DNA of 64,000 bases from Bacteroides reticulotermitis JCM 10512 (lineage in GTDB: Bacteria > Bacteroidota > Bacteroidia > Bacteroidales > Bacteroidaceae): positions 62,001-126,000 of the forward strand of contig NZ_BAIV01000014.1 of NCBI RefSeq assembly GCF_000517545.1, written 5' to 3'. Positions 19,419 to 29,313 of the stretch are shown piece after piece. How positions within the stretch are numbered: the first letter of the stretch is position 1; each line of letters opens with the position of its first letter. The translations under genes and the position numbers were made by a program. Under the pieces are notes generated by a model that worked only from the letters and a program-made list of their open reading frames with translations, was not told where the DNA came from and did no database searches.

Positions 19419-20740
19419 TTAGAAAGTATCTTTAGCTAGGTTTAACAGCATTTTCTCTAATTCTTCCCCCCACATGTTTTTAGCGATGATAACTCCTTGC
19501 TCGTCCAGCAGAAAGGTGGTTGGATAGCTTTTTATACCAAACTTTTCTTTTATTCCATTGGCGTCATCCGATAATATCTGAGGCCAAGTGATTGCATATT
19601 TATCCATCATTTGGGTAAGTTGAGCAGGCTGACTATCGCCGACAATGCCGATGAATTCGATTTTAGATCTGTCCACTTTGTCATACAGTTCTTTCAGGTG
19701 CGGCATTTCTTGCAAACAAGGGCCACACCAGATTGCCCAGAAATCGAGCAGTACATATTTACCTTTCAAGCTTTCTGAGGTTATCAAATCTTGTGATTTG
19801 AAATTATTGCCTTGAAACGAATGAGCCTTATAGCCAACCTGTGTCGATTGCAACTGCTCTTTGGGTTGCTCGGTCTTTCTCAAAACGAGGGTATTCTTAT
19901 TCGTGTTCACGCCTGCAATCTGATAGATCTGATTCCGGATCTCGATATATTCATTCTTTCTGTATATATTATTATCACCTATTTTTTCTCCTGCTTTCAG
20001 CTCGCAATCAACAAAAGCCAGCTCCAACCTTTGATAAGATAATTCCGTAAACGTATTCGAGACAACAGCAATTCGCCTGCCTTCATATTCGGTGGTTGCG
20101 TATTGCGAGAAATTGCACAAAAACGTACGATACTGATCGTTATACATCATAAACAAAGGAACAGTTACCGGAACAATTTGACCGTTTGCAAATGTTTCGA
20201 GAGACACTTTGACCCCATGGGTCTGCGCCAATAATTCTTTCTTCCCATTATTCTCAGCCGTCATTTCAAGTGGTGTCAACAAAGCGTCGTCGCTTAAATC
20301 AAGGTTGTTGTTGGCATCTATTACAAGTTTCAGGTTACCGTCCTTATCTTTCCCATAGCAAAGGCCACTTTTGTTTTCAACGGGGTTTTCGAAAGTTGCA
20401 AGGTATCGGGAATCCATCCCCATGACTTTTGCAATTGTTCGTACCACTCCTTCGTGATATTACCCTGCAAATAATCCTGATAAACAGACTGGTACATATA
20501 AGCATCAATACTCCCCTGCTTTATTTCTGCCAATCCCTGAGGTAACTTGCTAATTTTCAGATATGTATCTAGCCATGGATTTTCTTTATCTTCATTATTA
20601 GCCGACACTCCTTTCAAGGCCATCCGAAAAGGCCCATAACCTATCTCTGGGGTTAAAGGCAGTTCGATGATATTCTCTTGAGCATATCCCAGTCGGAAAG
20701 TCAAAGATAAAATAATTAGTAAGGTTGTTTTCAGTTTCAT
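19419..20740 (-). CDS. TlpA-like secreted thiol-disulfide oxidoreductase, frameshifted
   Basis: About 440 residues after joining two frames. A signal peptide (MKLKTTLLIILSLTFRLGYAQ) leads into a ~270-residue beta-rich N-terminal domain. A C-terminal thioredoxin fold follows, with the active site WAIWCGPCLQEMPHLK and the cis-Pro region GIKSYPTTFLLDEQG. TlpA-like proteins handle disulfide or heme-related redox reactions in the periplasm, and in Bacteroidetes many such fusions exist. The frame shift lies near 20415 in a G-run (TGGGGATGG, where one more G restores SWGMDSRYLATFENP). It is probably monocistronic and divergent from nothing nearby. Confidence 0.85.
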
Positions 20741-20855
20741 AGTAGTAATTATTAGAAGGATCTATTACCTCTGGCGTTACATGCAATTAACCCGAAGGCA
20801 TTTTGCAAAGATATAAGATTGAATCACAACGCCAAAAAAATAGCCATACCCATCT

Positions 20856-21380
20856 TTACCTAGCAAACGGAATGGGGTATATATCCACTGAACATGTCAC
20901 ATAACTAGCACCGATAAAAAACGGGTGTTCGCGAGGAAAGATCACTGTGCAAGTCTGTTTTATATAAGTTTCTATCTCTTCCAAGACCGGTATGGGTATG
21001 GGTTCTTTAACCACAGAATAAGCAAAATAAACTTCAACAATCTTACCTGTAAAATCACTTCCTATACCTATCAGAGCTACTTTATCCGCAGATTTCGTTT
21101 CATCGGAAAGACCGAAATAAGAATAAACTTTCTTGCGTGCGAAAGCCTGGACAGAATCCCTGTCTGATATATAAATTGCAGGAGAATTGACATCCGGATC
21201 CGGATTGTAACGGTTCACAACCTTAGCATAAGGGTTGGCTATATTATAGACGAGAAAGGTATCACCTGTCGTCTTCACCAGATATTCATTGTATTTCCCT
21301 TTTTGATAGGAAATGCCCTCCTGCGAGTAAATCGATTGGGCCAATAACACCGCAAACAGCAATAATAAAGTTTTCTTCAT
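20856..21380 (-). CDS. Secreted protein of unknown function
   Basis: A 174-residue product with signal peptide MKKTLLLLFAVLLAQSIYSQ. The mature part has regular strand-like segments (KVALIGIGSDFTGKIVEVYF) and a C-terminal pattern reminiscent of TonB C-terminal-like small domains (VLEEIETYIKQTCTVIFP), but not enough to name a family. A -7-like TAAATTTG on the minus strand at 21483-21476 is its likely promoter. It may be exported to the periplasm. Confidence 0.6.
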   Translation of the reverse strand: MKKTLLLLFAVLLAQSIYSQEGISYQKGKYNEYLVKTTGDTFLVYNIANPYAKVVNRYNPDPDVNSPAIYISDRDSVQAFARKKVYSYFGLSDETKSADKVALIGIGSDFTGKIVEVYFAYSVVKEPIPIPVLEEIETYIKQTCTVIFPREHPFFIGASYVTCSVDIYPIPFAR

Positions 21381-21475
21381 AATGGCAAGCTATTCGTTTC
21401 TTAATAATAGAATAACAGATAAAGGCATGAATAAAGTTACAGTTAGTTGATTTACAGATGCATATTAACAGCAAA

Positions 21476-21483
21476 CAAATTTA
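21476..21483 (-). promoter_or_regulatory. Possible -7 element of the 20856-21380 gene
   Basis: TAAATTTG on the minus strand fits TAnnTTTG. The upstream partner is not clear. Confidence 0.3.
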
Positions 21484-21535
21484 TAAAACATTTTGTTTGA
21501 TAAATCTTTTTTTCGCAAGTTTTTTTTCATATCTC

Positions 21536-21600
21536 ATTCCATTTAGCTAGCAATTTCCAATCATCAGACGCGGTAGTTTTCACTCTATTCTTTCCGCATT
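21536..21600 (-). repeat. Degenerate coding repeat, copy 1
   Basis: Reading the minus strand, one frame gives GKNRVKTTASDDWKLLAKWNE. Positions 27285-27355 give the closely related HGKNGVKTTTPDDWEVV and AKWD. Both lie in gene-free regions without an upstream reading frame, so they look like two decayed copies of the same gene end. The remaining 21381-21791 holds no supported gene. Confidence 0.4.
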
Positions 21601-21791
21601 TCCACTAGCCTGTTCGACCTTGTCATTGACAAGCTCGCATATAATTGAAAATAAAAGACAAATAAATATGGCAATTCTAAAAAATATTCGTACATTTATC
21701 GCGCTATTTTAAAAAAAAACTACATCATCATCTGGCATAATTATAAAAGAATGATGAAAGAACATTTGATAAAACTTAATTTAGTAGAGAT

Positions 21792-22279
21792 ATGAGAGCG
21801 AATGTTTTTTGGAGTAAAACGGTGAAAGGCATAACTTTATCAGCCCTGCTTATTTTAGTAGCAGTAAGTGTCTTTTTTTACTAGAGGGATCGTTTTGGAG
21901 TCTTTTTATGATGGTTATTCTTCTTTTGGCTATTGTGTATTGCATGTATTGGGCTCCTAATTTTATTAGCATAACAGATAATTCGTTGATCTTGCATAAA
22001 CTATTGGGACGTTTGACTCTTCCTTTCGATCAAATAAGAACAATAGACATTTATCAATCCGAAGGCGTCAATGCCCGTATTTGTGGCAGTGGAGGACTGT
22101 TTGGGTTTACAGGACTGTTTTATAATAAGCAAATTGGCAAATACCGCTCATATATCGGTTCGTATCGGCAGGCATTCCTTGTTACTATGATTAGTGGTAA
22201 GAAGTATTTATTTAGTTGTGAAAACAGAGAGCAAGTTGTAGCCTTAGTGAAGCCTAAGCTAACGAAACTAGCTGATTAG
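21792..22279 (+). CDS. Bacterial PH-domain membrane protein, frameshifted in a T-run
   Basis: About 163 residues. The N-terminus (MRANVFWSKTVKGITLSALL) leads into two hydrophobic segments. A PH-like domain follows: FISITDNSLILHKLLGR, DQIRTIDIYQSEG and QAFLVTMISGKKYLFSCEN. The ATG at 21792 and the main domain are in different frames; the break is in a run of seven T at 21873-21879, where an eighth T restores the protein. Without repair only residues from 21908 onward remain open. Membrane-anchored bPH proteins of this type have no settled function. Confidence 0.75.
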
Positions 22280-22321
22280 ACTACTCAGGTAGTACGTGTT
22301 TTGAGCACCAGGAGTCATTCA

Positions 22322-22367
22322 GTCTCCGGACCGAAGTCGGCACCTTGGCCGGACCTGATCCGGAGAC
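22322..22367. repeat. Short inverted repeat between convergent genes
   Basis: GTCTCCGGA (22322-22330) and TCCGGAGAC (22359-22367) are perfectly complementary. It lies between the ends of convergent genes and may act as a terminator, although no T-run follows. Confidence 0.35.
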
Positions 22368-22406
22368 GAAACGGGTGGCGTTACCGAAGCAACTCTCCTC
22401 CATCCC

Positions 22407-24037
22407 TTATTTATATTTCCACAACTGCAACCCGTCCCACACCTTTTTAGCCTCTTCGTGCCCTGCATTGAACGACTTCTCCATCCACAAGGCAGCCGAC
22501 TTGGTGTTCTTCGGTGTGCCTTTACCGTAGTAATAGATCAGACCCAGTTCGTACTGCGCTGCTGCATAACCGTTCTCAGCACCCTGCTTCATCCACTTGA
22601 ACGCACCGGGCAGATCAGTCTTTTCCTTGCACATCAGTCCGAGTTCATACTGAGCTTCACTGTTACCCAATCCGGCACTCTTCTCGAAGAGCACCTTCGC
22701 CTTAGCGGGGTTCTTGAGCACACCGTCGCCAGCCTTATACAATCGTCCGAGCGAACAACAGGCGTACGGGCTGTTCAGTTCAGCCGACTGCGTATAGCAC
22801 CGGACGGCTTGGGCGATGTCGTAGCTGGCACCTCCGCTATATTCCTTTTGGTAGTAAAGATTGCCCATATTGTTGTAGGCAGCGGATTTCAGCTCATTGT
22901 CGGACGTATTAGCGAGGGCTTTGCCATACCATTCAAGAGCTTCAGCCCTGTCTCCATTATCGCCATGCAGGCGGGCGAGCCAGAATTGCCCCCAGTCATA
23001 GCCGTTATCTGCGCTATACTGTAGCCATGCGGCTGCCTTGTCTTTGTCTTTGCCTGTGCCACTGCCGAAGTAGTAGGCCAGTCCCAGCTTGCACTGCGCC
23101 TCTGCATAACCCTGCATAGCCGACTTCTGATACCAATCGAAGGCTTCTTCATATCTTCCACCGTTATTGGCAATATTACCTAAGAGGTATTGCCCCCAAT
23201 AATTACCGTTTTCGGCACTTCTGGAGAGCCAGTTGTGGGCAACTTCCTCGTTTTTGGGAGTACCGTAGCCTCTGCACAGAAGCGCGATACATAGTATTGA
23301 GCATCGGCCAAACCTCCCATGGCTGCATGAAGCATATAGGTATAGCATTTTTCAGCATCGCCCGACAGCGTACCATCCAGCATGGCTATCGCCACGAGGT
23401 ATTCCGCGGCGATACTCCCCTTCTCCGCACCTAGCTGCAGGTATTGCAGGGCCATCGTTTCGTCCTTGGCAACTCCTTTCCCTTTCCGGTATTTCATGGC
23501 GAGCTCGTAGGCAGCGTCAGCGTCTCCACCGTCAGCATTCCGTTTGAGTTCATTCAGTTCGACACGTATCTGAGCATCGGTCTTCAGCCGGACATCGATA
23601 AAGTTCCATTTAGGGAGGTGATACAAGCCGGGAACACCCGATTCGTTTTCCACCAAATCGAAACTGATGACGTCAAAAGGGATTTTCTCGAAGGCAACGG
23701 CAAACCACTGCTCCCTGCCGGGCTGTACGTAGCCTCTGTGTTGCTGACTGGAACTTTGTATTCCTTTATACACGTTTCCGTCGTCGGCACGTATTTCCAG
23801 ATACTTGTGGGGCTGTTCGGGAATCATGGTAATGGAGGCGTCGTTCGTCTTATACAGGAAATCCACTTTGGTCATCTGCCCGTCAATCGTCACGCTCATA
23901 ATGTGCAGGTAGGGATCGCCCTGCCTCTGCACGGAAGGTTTCTCAATATTGATACTCGCAATATCCTTTGAGCTTTGCGCACAAACATGGGTCGAAAGGC
24001 AGAAGATGGCAAGGGTTGTTTTCAAATATTTATTCAT
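22407..24037 (-). CDS. Secreted Sel1-like repeat protein, frameshifted
   Basis: About 543 residues after joining. A signal peptide (MNKYLKTTLAIFCLSTHVCAQ) is followed by a ~140-residue beta domain, then at least nine Sel1/TPR-like repeats with the A-x-x-x-L-G-x-x-Y-x-x-G pattern (AQCKLGLAYYFGSG, AQYELGLIYYYGKG, AAWLQYSADNGYDWGQ). The frame breaks near 23275-23290, between AQYYV and LLCRGYGTPKNEE, consistent with one lost base. Sel1 proteins serve as protein-interaction scaffolds. It is the last gene of a three-gene operon and starts 9 bp after the WG-repeat gene. Confidence 0.82.
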
Positions 24038-24046
24038 CGCTTTTAT

Positions 24047-25669
24047 TTATTTAAATGTAACTTCTATCCAAATCGCTGAACCGTACTTTCTGATATTAAA
24101 CTCCATAGAGGAGGTATGAATCGTGCTCTCACTATTCGCTAGGTCTATCGCTGAATCGCTTCCGTATTTCTTCACGATCGCATCGGCAATGCCCTGCATG
24201 ATGTTTGTCGGCTTATTCACGGCCTTGTAGTCCAACTCGAGGCGGTATTTGACACAGCTAACTCTTGCCGCCGTGTTTTCTTCCGTTTCGTATATATTGT
24301 CGTAGTAGTTGTAAGAAGATTTGGACAGTTCCTCCGGGAATTCGAAAATGATCTGTGCAATGGACACCCCGTTGCTCAAATCGACCGTTTCGCTACTTTT
24401 GCGTGAGCTGGACGAGAAGTACGACAAATCCCCGTACGACTCCTTGATCTGCCCGAAGGTGGTATTGCCACTAATCCCCCGGAATGAACCCGAATCCGAA
24501 TTTTTCAGTAGGTTGGTGGTAACAGCCTCTACGTCGAAATAGTCGGTACTGACAAACAGCCTGTCATCATTCAACATATACGTTTTAACTGTACCCATAT
24601 AATCAGAAGGAACGTCCGTGTATTGGGGATTAATCACAATCTTTCCCTCCCTGTCGATAAATCCGACTTTCCCGCTCATCACAAAGGGGGCAATGTCACC
24701 GATAAAAGAGCCTATCGCATCATACTGAGGGTTGAGAACATACTTCCCCTCCCGGTCAATTATGCCCCATTTCTTATCGTCGATACTCACACCGGTAACG
24801 TTCGCCTTTCTAAAATAGAATGTGTCCTTGAACTGCGGATTAATAATTATCTTTCCTTTCCGGTCTATCCAGCCATACACACCTGAAGATTTGACTATAT
24901 AGGTATCTCCGTCGGGTTTGATTTGGTCATATTGGGGCGACACTACGTATTTCCCTTTCCGGTCGATAAGGCCGTATTTCTGGTCTCTGTCTCCAATGCC
25001 GACCACGGCCAGCCCGTTATCATCGAAACAGTTAGCTCCCGAGAACTGCGGCTGAATGACGAACTCACCTTTCGGATTGATATATCCCCACCCTACGGCT
25101 TCGTCTTTGACAGCAGGTGTCAAGCCGCCACTAAAGCCTGAACAATCCACAAAAGCGGGGTGGATGGCGGTTTTCCCCTTGTTGTCGACGTATCCCCATA
25201 CCCGGATGCCGTCCTCCATGAAACAGACGGGGGCAAGCCCCTCGGAGAATATCCCCACTCTTTCGCAGGCCTTCAATGCAAAGAGCGTCTCTCCCGTGGG
25301 AGTGATGGCCGTGGGGAAGCCGTTTTCTTCCACCACCCAGGCTATTCCGTCGTTGAAGATGGTGGCGTATTTGTACTTCTTTCCGTTGATGAACTCGCCT
25401 TTCTTGTTTATGAAAGCCAGCGGACGGGAAAGCGTTTGTGATGTTTCATCGGCGACCTCCACCCGTGAGCGGCCTTCGTAGAAAAACGAGGCTTCATAGA
25501 TCTGTTGTACAGGCTTTATCACGACCTCTCCTTCCGAATCAATAAAGATCCAACCGCCCTCATTCGTTTTAACGGGGATAAGGTCTGTATCGGCTTCGTT
25601 TTTAGGCTGGCAACTGCCAAGTAAAACGCCAACTGTTGCTGTGATTAATAAGAAGCGAATATGTCTCAT
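24047..25669 (-). CDS. WG-repeat lipoprotein
   Basis: A 540-residue lipoprotein with signal and lipobox MRHIRFLLITATVGVLLGSC. Residues ~35-370 contain eight or more WG repeats of the form GWIDRKGKIIINPQF (also GLIDRKGKYVVSPQY and WGYINPKGEFVIQPQF), which fold as beta modules and are common in surface or periplasmic Bacteroidetes proteins. The C-terminal ~150 residues form a separate region without repeats (FGQIKESYGDLSYFSSS). It sits in the middle of an operon (19-bp and 9-bp gaps). Function is unknown beyond probable protein binding. Confidence 0.85.
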   Translation of the reverse strand: MRHIRFLLITATVGVLLGSCQPKNEADTDLIPVKTNEGGWIFIDSEGEVVIKPVQQIYEASFFYEGRSRVEVADETSQTLSRPLAFINKKGEFINGKKYKYATIFNDGIAWVVEENGFPTAITPTGETLFALKACERVGIFSEGLAPVCFMEDGIRVWGYVDNKGKTAIHPAFVDCSGFSGGLTPAVKDEAVGWGYINPKGEFVIQPQFSGANCFDDNGLAVVGIGDRDQKYGLIDRKGKYVVSPQYDQIKPDGDTYIVKSSGVYGWIDRKGKIIINPQFKDTFYFRKANVTGVSIDDKKWGIIDREGKYVLNPQYDAIGSFIGDIAPFVMSGKVGFIDREGKIVINPQYTDVPSDYMGTVKTYMLNDDRLFVSTDYFDVEAVTTNLLKNSDSGSFRGISGNTTFGQIKESYGDLSYFSSSSRKSSETVDLSNGVSIAQIIFEFPEELSKSSYNYYDNIYETEENTAARVSCVKYRLELDYKAVNKPTNIMQGIADAIVKKYGSDSAIDLANSESTIHTSSMEFNIRKYGSAIWIEVTFK

Positions 25670-25688
25670 TTTTGTAGTATTATAGGGT

Positions 25689-26417
25689 TTAAAAATAGGT
25701 TATCTCCCGTTTTTCGAGCAGGATTTCCGTATGGATGCTTTTCTTCTCTTGTTCATCGGTCTGCGCTATTTTGCGGTCTACTTTGCGTTCCGTCCAGTTA
25801 CCTCTGCTATCCGTCTTCAGGTATTCAAACTTGTCGACGTTTGTGTAAGTTCCTGTTTCATCGCTACCATTCTCGGTTTGCATACTCGGCAACTTGTCCT
25901 TTTCGCTCGGGTACTTGTATTCGATGGTCAACGCACTAAATCCCACGTTGGGATTAGACTTGATGAGCCTGCCCGAATTATCGAAAGTGAAGCTGTCACG
26001 GAAATATTCACCGCCTTGCTCTATTTCACTTCTCGTATTCTTTTCGTATTCAATTTTATAACTATACGCCCCTCCGGATGAATATTCATTCGGGCTTGAG
26101 TAGACGTTTGTCACCGTATGGGTATGTTTGCTTCCGTCTTCCAACACCCACACAGTTGTTTGCTTGGTCAGATTGCCGTCGCTGTTAAATTCCAAGTAAC
26201 CGCCGGTGTCGTATTTCACCGACTTGGCGCGCCCGAGCAGTCCGTAACATTTCCAGCCGCACATGGCAGGCGTTTCTTCTACTGCGACAGCTCCCGTCGG
26301 CGTTGTGCCTGTGCCGCTGGTGGTAACAGCGGGTGTTTGCACTGCTTCCTTCGCTTTGCCGGTGCAGCCGGACAGAAGCACCGACACGAGCAGGAATAAA
26401 ATTGTTTTTGAGTTCAT
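25689..26417 (-). CDS. Lipoprotein of unknown function, first gene of the WG/Sel1 operon
   Basis: A ~242-residue lipoprotein with lipobox in MNSKTILFLLVSVLLSGC. The start at 26417 was preferred because an upstream ATG (26495) would bury the signal. After a Thr/Pro/Gly-rich linker, the body has YD-like strands (YLEFNSDGNLTKQTTVW, DSFTFDNSGRLIKSN) and KTDSRGNWTERKV near the end, resembling single RHS/YD modules. A -7-like element lies at 26687-26680. Confidence 0.7.
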   Translation of the reverse strand: MNSKTILFLLVSVLLSGCTGKAKEAVQTPAVTTSGTGTTPTGAVAVEETPAMCGWKCYGLLGRAKSVKYDTGGYLEFNSDGNLTKQTTVWVLEDGSKHTHTVTNVYSSPNEYSSGGAYSYKIEYEKNTRSEIEQGGEYFRDSFTFDNSGRLIKSNPNVGFSALTIEYKYPSEKDKLPSMQTENGSDETGTYTNVDKFEYLKTDSRGNWTERKVDRKIAQTDEQEKKSIHTEILLEKREITYF

Positions 26418-26679
26418 ATTCGATTTGATTTTGAGTGAATTAAACAGTTGCAAGATTGACATCTCCTCCTCAAATGCCAGCACGACAACTATCAAGTGTA
26501 CGAAGATTATGACGGCTCATCCGGAGATGGAGGGGAGGAAATAGGCCCAACGGGTCAAATAATACAGTTTAGGGAATGCCCGTACCGAAGTTTTTAGGCG
26601 CGTGGTTTACTACGATGTATTCATTTTCTGTTGCCATAATATTTTCCCCCTGTGTTAATAAAGATGAGCGCACGTAGTG

Positions 26680-26687
26680 CAAAAGTA
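26680..26687 (-). promoter_or_regulatory. Possible promoter of the lipoprotein/WG/Sel1 operon
   Basis: TACTTTTG on the minus strand matches TAnnTTTG, identical to the element at 3196-3189. A -33 partner is not evident. Confidence 0.35.
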
Positions 26688-27064
26688 ATCGAATGCCCTG
26701 AGTCTAAATACCCCTAAATAGGGTATATTGCAAACTTTCTGCCCGGGTCCGGATATGTTATTAATCGATAGGTTCAGTTCGCCAGCATCGCTTCGTTTTC
26801 ATCGATCGTCTCGCCCGCCTTCACGAGTCTCATAGCGTTGATTATAAACAGCGTAGGGGCGAATAAGAAGTTTATCGACAGTTTAATTTGACAGATGATA
26901 ATTTAGATGGGAATGTAAGGGGATATCCACCTATGCTAACAAAATCCACATGATTTTATAAAGGAGGGTGTGAAAGCAGTTCTGTTGTGATAAGACATCG
27001 TATAGCTCTCAACTGGAACTAAGATTCGGGTATTTTTCATTTCTCGATAGTAGAGAATAATACG

Positions 27065-27102
27065 ATGCCGGCAAGAGGAAAATCGGTTCTTCTTGCCGGC
27101 AT
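27065..27102. terminator. Hairpin, probable terminator
   Basis: ATGCCGGCAAGA (27065-27076) pairs perfectly with TCTTGCCGGCAT (27091-27102). The core resembles the terminator at 9802-9850. No adjacent intact gene is seen. Confidence 0.45.
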
Positions 27103-27284
27103 GACTATAAGGTGTATGCTTAGTGCGCAGGAGGCCAATTGCATTAAGCCAAGATTTCAAATACAAGCACTTCCGGCAAGCTTATCATCATCAAGAACGA
27201 TTTTCAACGCTCATTCCTGCCTTCATGATGTCCGATGCCGATTGTGCGAAGCCAACCGGACTCACTTTTTTAAAGGTTAATAAA

Positions 27285-27355
27285 TCAATCCCATTTCGCT
27301 ACCACTTCCCAATCGTCAGGTGTAGTAGTTTTCACTCCATTTTTTCCATGTGGCA
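27285..27355 (-). repeat. Degenerate coding repeat, copy 2
   Basis: The minus strand reads HGKNGVKTTTPDDWEVV then AKWD, matching copy 1 at 21536-21600. Base identity is clear over about 60 bp (for example TAGTTTTCACTC is shared). The source gene is not recognised. Confidence 0.4.
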
Positions 27356-27722
27356 CAGTTCTTATCACGATGTCCTTCTTACCGCTGAACTGAGATTACA
27401 CCTGACGCAAGAATATGAATCAATAAAAAAACTTTATTATCACAAAAAACTCAATTTATGTGAAAAAGTATCCCACTTGGAGAGGCAAACAAGGTAATAG
27501 ATATAACACATATCTGACCAAGCTGGTCCAGCTATCAAAGGAGTCATTGAATATATAAACAATCCAAAGGTATTATGGTCGTATGGAGAAATGAGATCAC
27601 AGATGCAAATAATATCATAAAATGAATTGAGAGACGTATTCGTCTACTTTCTTTAGCTCTTAAATATTCTTCAATTAAATAGGACCTATTATCCTAATTG
27701 ATACATATTTAATTGAATACTT

Positions 27723-28028
27723 ATGAAAACTTCTTGTTTTCTAAACAGGACAGTATCCTTAGTTGTTTATTCCTCTAAATTTGAAACTATCATTTTTAAT
27801 GATATAATTAAGTTAAGAGTAATGAAATCAGTGTCTGAACTTCAAGATATCCTTCTGAGGCTATATTACAAAGAAGATATTCGCTACGCATTAGTTATCG
27901 TTAATCGGGAAAACGGAGAAATAAGATTAACACCAACAATCACAGAAGCAATTGCAGACCTTAAATATTGTGTTTTGGAAACTAAGAAAACGGATTCGAA
28001 CTACTCAATCAAAGAGATCATGAAATAA
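27723..28028 (+). CDS. Small protein of unknown function
   Basis: A 101-residue frame; an internal ATG at 27822 (MKSVSELQDILLRLYYKED) is an equally good start and would give a 68-residue soluble protein. That shorter form has an amphipathic N-terminal helix followed by strand-like IRYALVIVNRENGEIRLTP. No domain was recognised. It is isolated and followed by a hairpin. Confidence 0.45.
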   Translation: MKTSCFLNRTVSLVVYSSKFETIIFNDIIKLRVMKSVSELQDILLRLYYKEDIRYALVIVNRENGEIRLTPTITEAIADLKYCVLETKKTDSNYSIKEIMK

Positions 28029-28042
28029 TAGAATTCTAATGC

Positions 28043-28058
28043 GCCCCTAAGAAGGGGC
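28043..28058 (+). terminator. Short GC hairpin after the 27723-28028 gene
   Basis: GCCCC and GGGGC pair around a 6-nt loop. No strong T-run follows. Confidence 0.35.
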
Positions 28059-28187
28059 AAATATATATTGGAGTATAAAAGTCTCGTTTCTACTTGTAAA
28101 ATGAGGGGCATGCAATCATGACGCTAATCACGTCTTGACTCAATTCAAATAATAAGCCATTAAAGCCTTCTTAAAAGTTATAGGTGT

Positions 28188-28568
28188 TTACTTTTTAGCC
28201 AAGCACTCTCGACAAGTACCTTTATAATAGAGATGCGTTTCTGCGACTTCATGTCCGTTCATCTTCTGCCCTTCTACGTACTTTATACCGGGAGGTAGCG
28301 GCAAGTCATAGATATGCGTACACCGCTTGCAGAAGAAGTGTGCATGAGGGGAGTTGTCCACATCAAAACGAGTGCTATCTTCATCGATTGTAAGCATTAG
28401 GATTGCTTTATGGTCAGCCAGTAGCTTTAAAGTCTTATAAACCGTTGTCCTCGTAAGTGTGGGCATTGAGGGAGATAAAGCATTATATATCTGAGTTGCT
28501 GTCGGATGGCTACAACAATGATCAAGTAAATATTCCATTATGGCAAGCCTCTGGTGTGATGGCTTCAT
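28188..28568 (-). CDS. Fur-family transcriptional regulator (PerR/Zur type)
   Basis: A 126-residue metal-dependent repressor. The N-terminal winged helix (QRLAIMEYLLDHCCSHPTATQIYNAL, in two parts; TLTRTTVYKTLKLLADHKA) precedes a dimerisation domain with the metal site DNSPHAHFFCKRCTHIYD and a closing CRECL, giving the two CxxC pairs of a structural Zn site. The start MKPSHQRLAIM at 28568 aligns with Fur proteins; an ATG 33 bp upstream is possible. Sequence alone does not separate PerR from Fur or Zur. No known target operon is adjacent. Confidence 0.9.
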   Translation of the reverse strand: MKPSHQRLAIMEYLLDHCCSHPTATQIYNALSPSMPTLTRTTVYKTLKLLADHKAILMLTIDEDSTRFDVDNSPHAHFFCKRCTHIYDLPLPPGIKYVEGQKMNGHEVAETHLYYKGTCRECLAKK

Positions 28569-28801
28569 GTTAAAATTTAGCAAAAAGGACAATGATTTCA
28601 TACCTTGGAGTGTTTTTATGTTATTACGATTCTGGAATTATATAGAATCTAAACTTTTAGTATATCCTATAAAACCTTTTTGCAACATAATATGTTCAAC
28701 TCAGGAAACTTAAACTTTTTATAGAGACCGGCATCGATTTGGGAAAATAAATGTTGGCTATCATTTTTATGAAACTTCAGCACCACACAAGGCTAAGACC
28801 T

Positions 28802-28987
28802 TCATTTTTGCCCTTCATCATTCAACGTCGTAAAATGCCAAACATTAGCAATCTTCACAAAATTCACAGTTATGATATTACCTTCACCATCATCTACATT
28901 GACAGTCCAAGAGCGAAAAAGGAATAGTCCTGGATTTGGAAGTGCTTCAACAGCTTCTTTGATTATCTGGTACATTTCTTTCCTCAT
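28802..28987 (-). CDS. Very small protein of unknown function
   Basis: A 61-residue soluble frame (MRKEMYQIIKEAVEALPNPG at the start, FVKIANVWHFTTLNDEGQK at the end) with regular helix-strand alternation. It has no recognised family. It is isolated between the Fur gene and the divergent AraC-type gene. Confidence 0.4.
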   Translation of the reverse strand: MRKEMYQIIKEAVEALPNPGLFLFRSWTVNVDDGEGNIITVNFVKIANVWHFTTLNDEGQK

Positions 28988-29313
28988 ACATCACTTTTTA
29001 TAAATTGCAACATTTAGTTGGCTTCTATTTTTTTTCTGAAGTTAATCAATTGGCCTATAGTTTTTGAAAAGTAAGATATTCACAGTTGTTTTCAATCCTT
29101 AGTAGCAGCACTTTCCAAAGTCCTCAAGCGAGAATCAGACATGATTGATATTAAACTCCTGAATAGCCCCTGTTTTCTTATATTTTTCGTCCATGATAGT
29201 AATTCTTTTAGTGACTAGAAAGTGGGCCTATCCTTCATTACATACTTTCTGCAAAAGTAAGAAAAAGCCCTGATACTTCATCACGAATTTCAGGGCTTAA
29301 AATCTTATTAAAA
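28988..29313. other. Intergenic region between divergent genes
   Basis: It holds no gene. A minus-strand TACTTTTG (29261-29254) fits the -7 consensus and could serve the 61-aa gene. Confidence 0.3.

Larger units (their letters stand above)
26688..27722. other. Gene-poor region
   Basis: No intact gene is supported. It holds a perfect 12-bp hairpin at 27065-27102 and the second copy of the decayed coding repeat at 27285-27355. Open stretches here are short and lack start context. Sequence near 27535-27600 gives a short protein-like frame (IKGVIEYINNPKVLWSYG) that may be another gene fragment. Confidence 0.4.
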
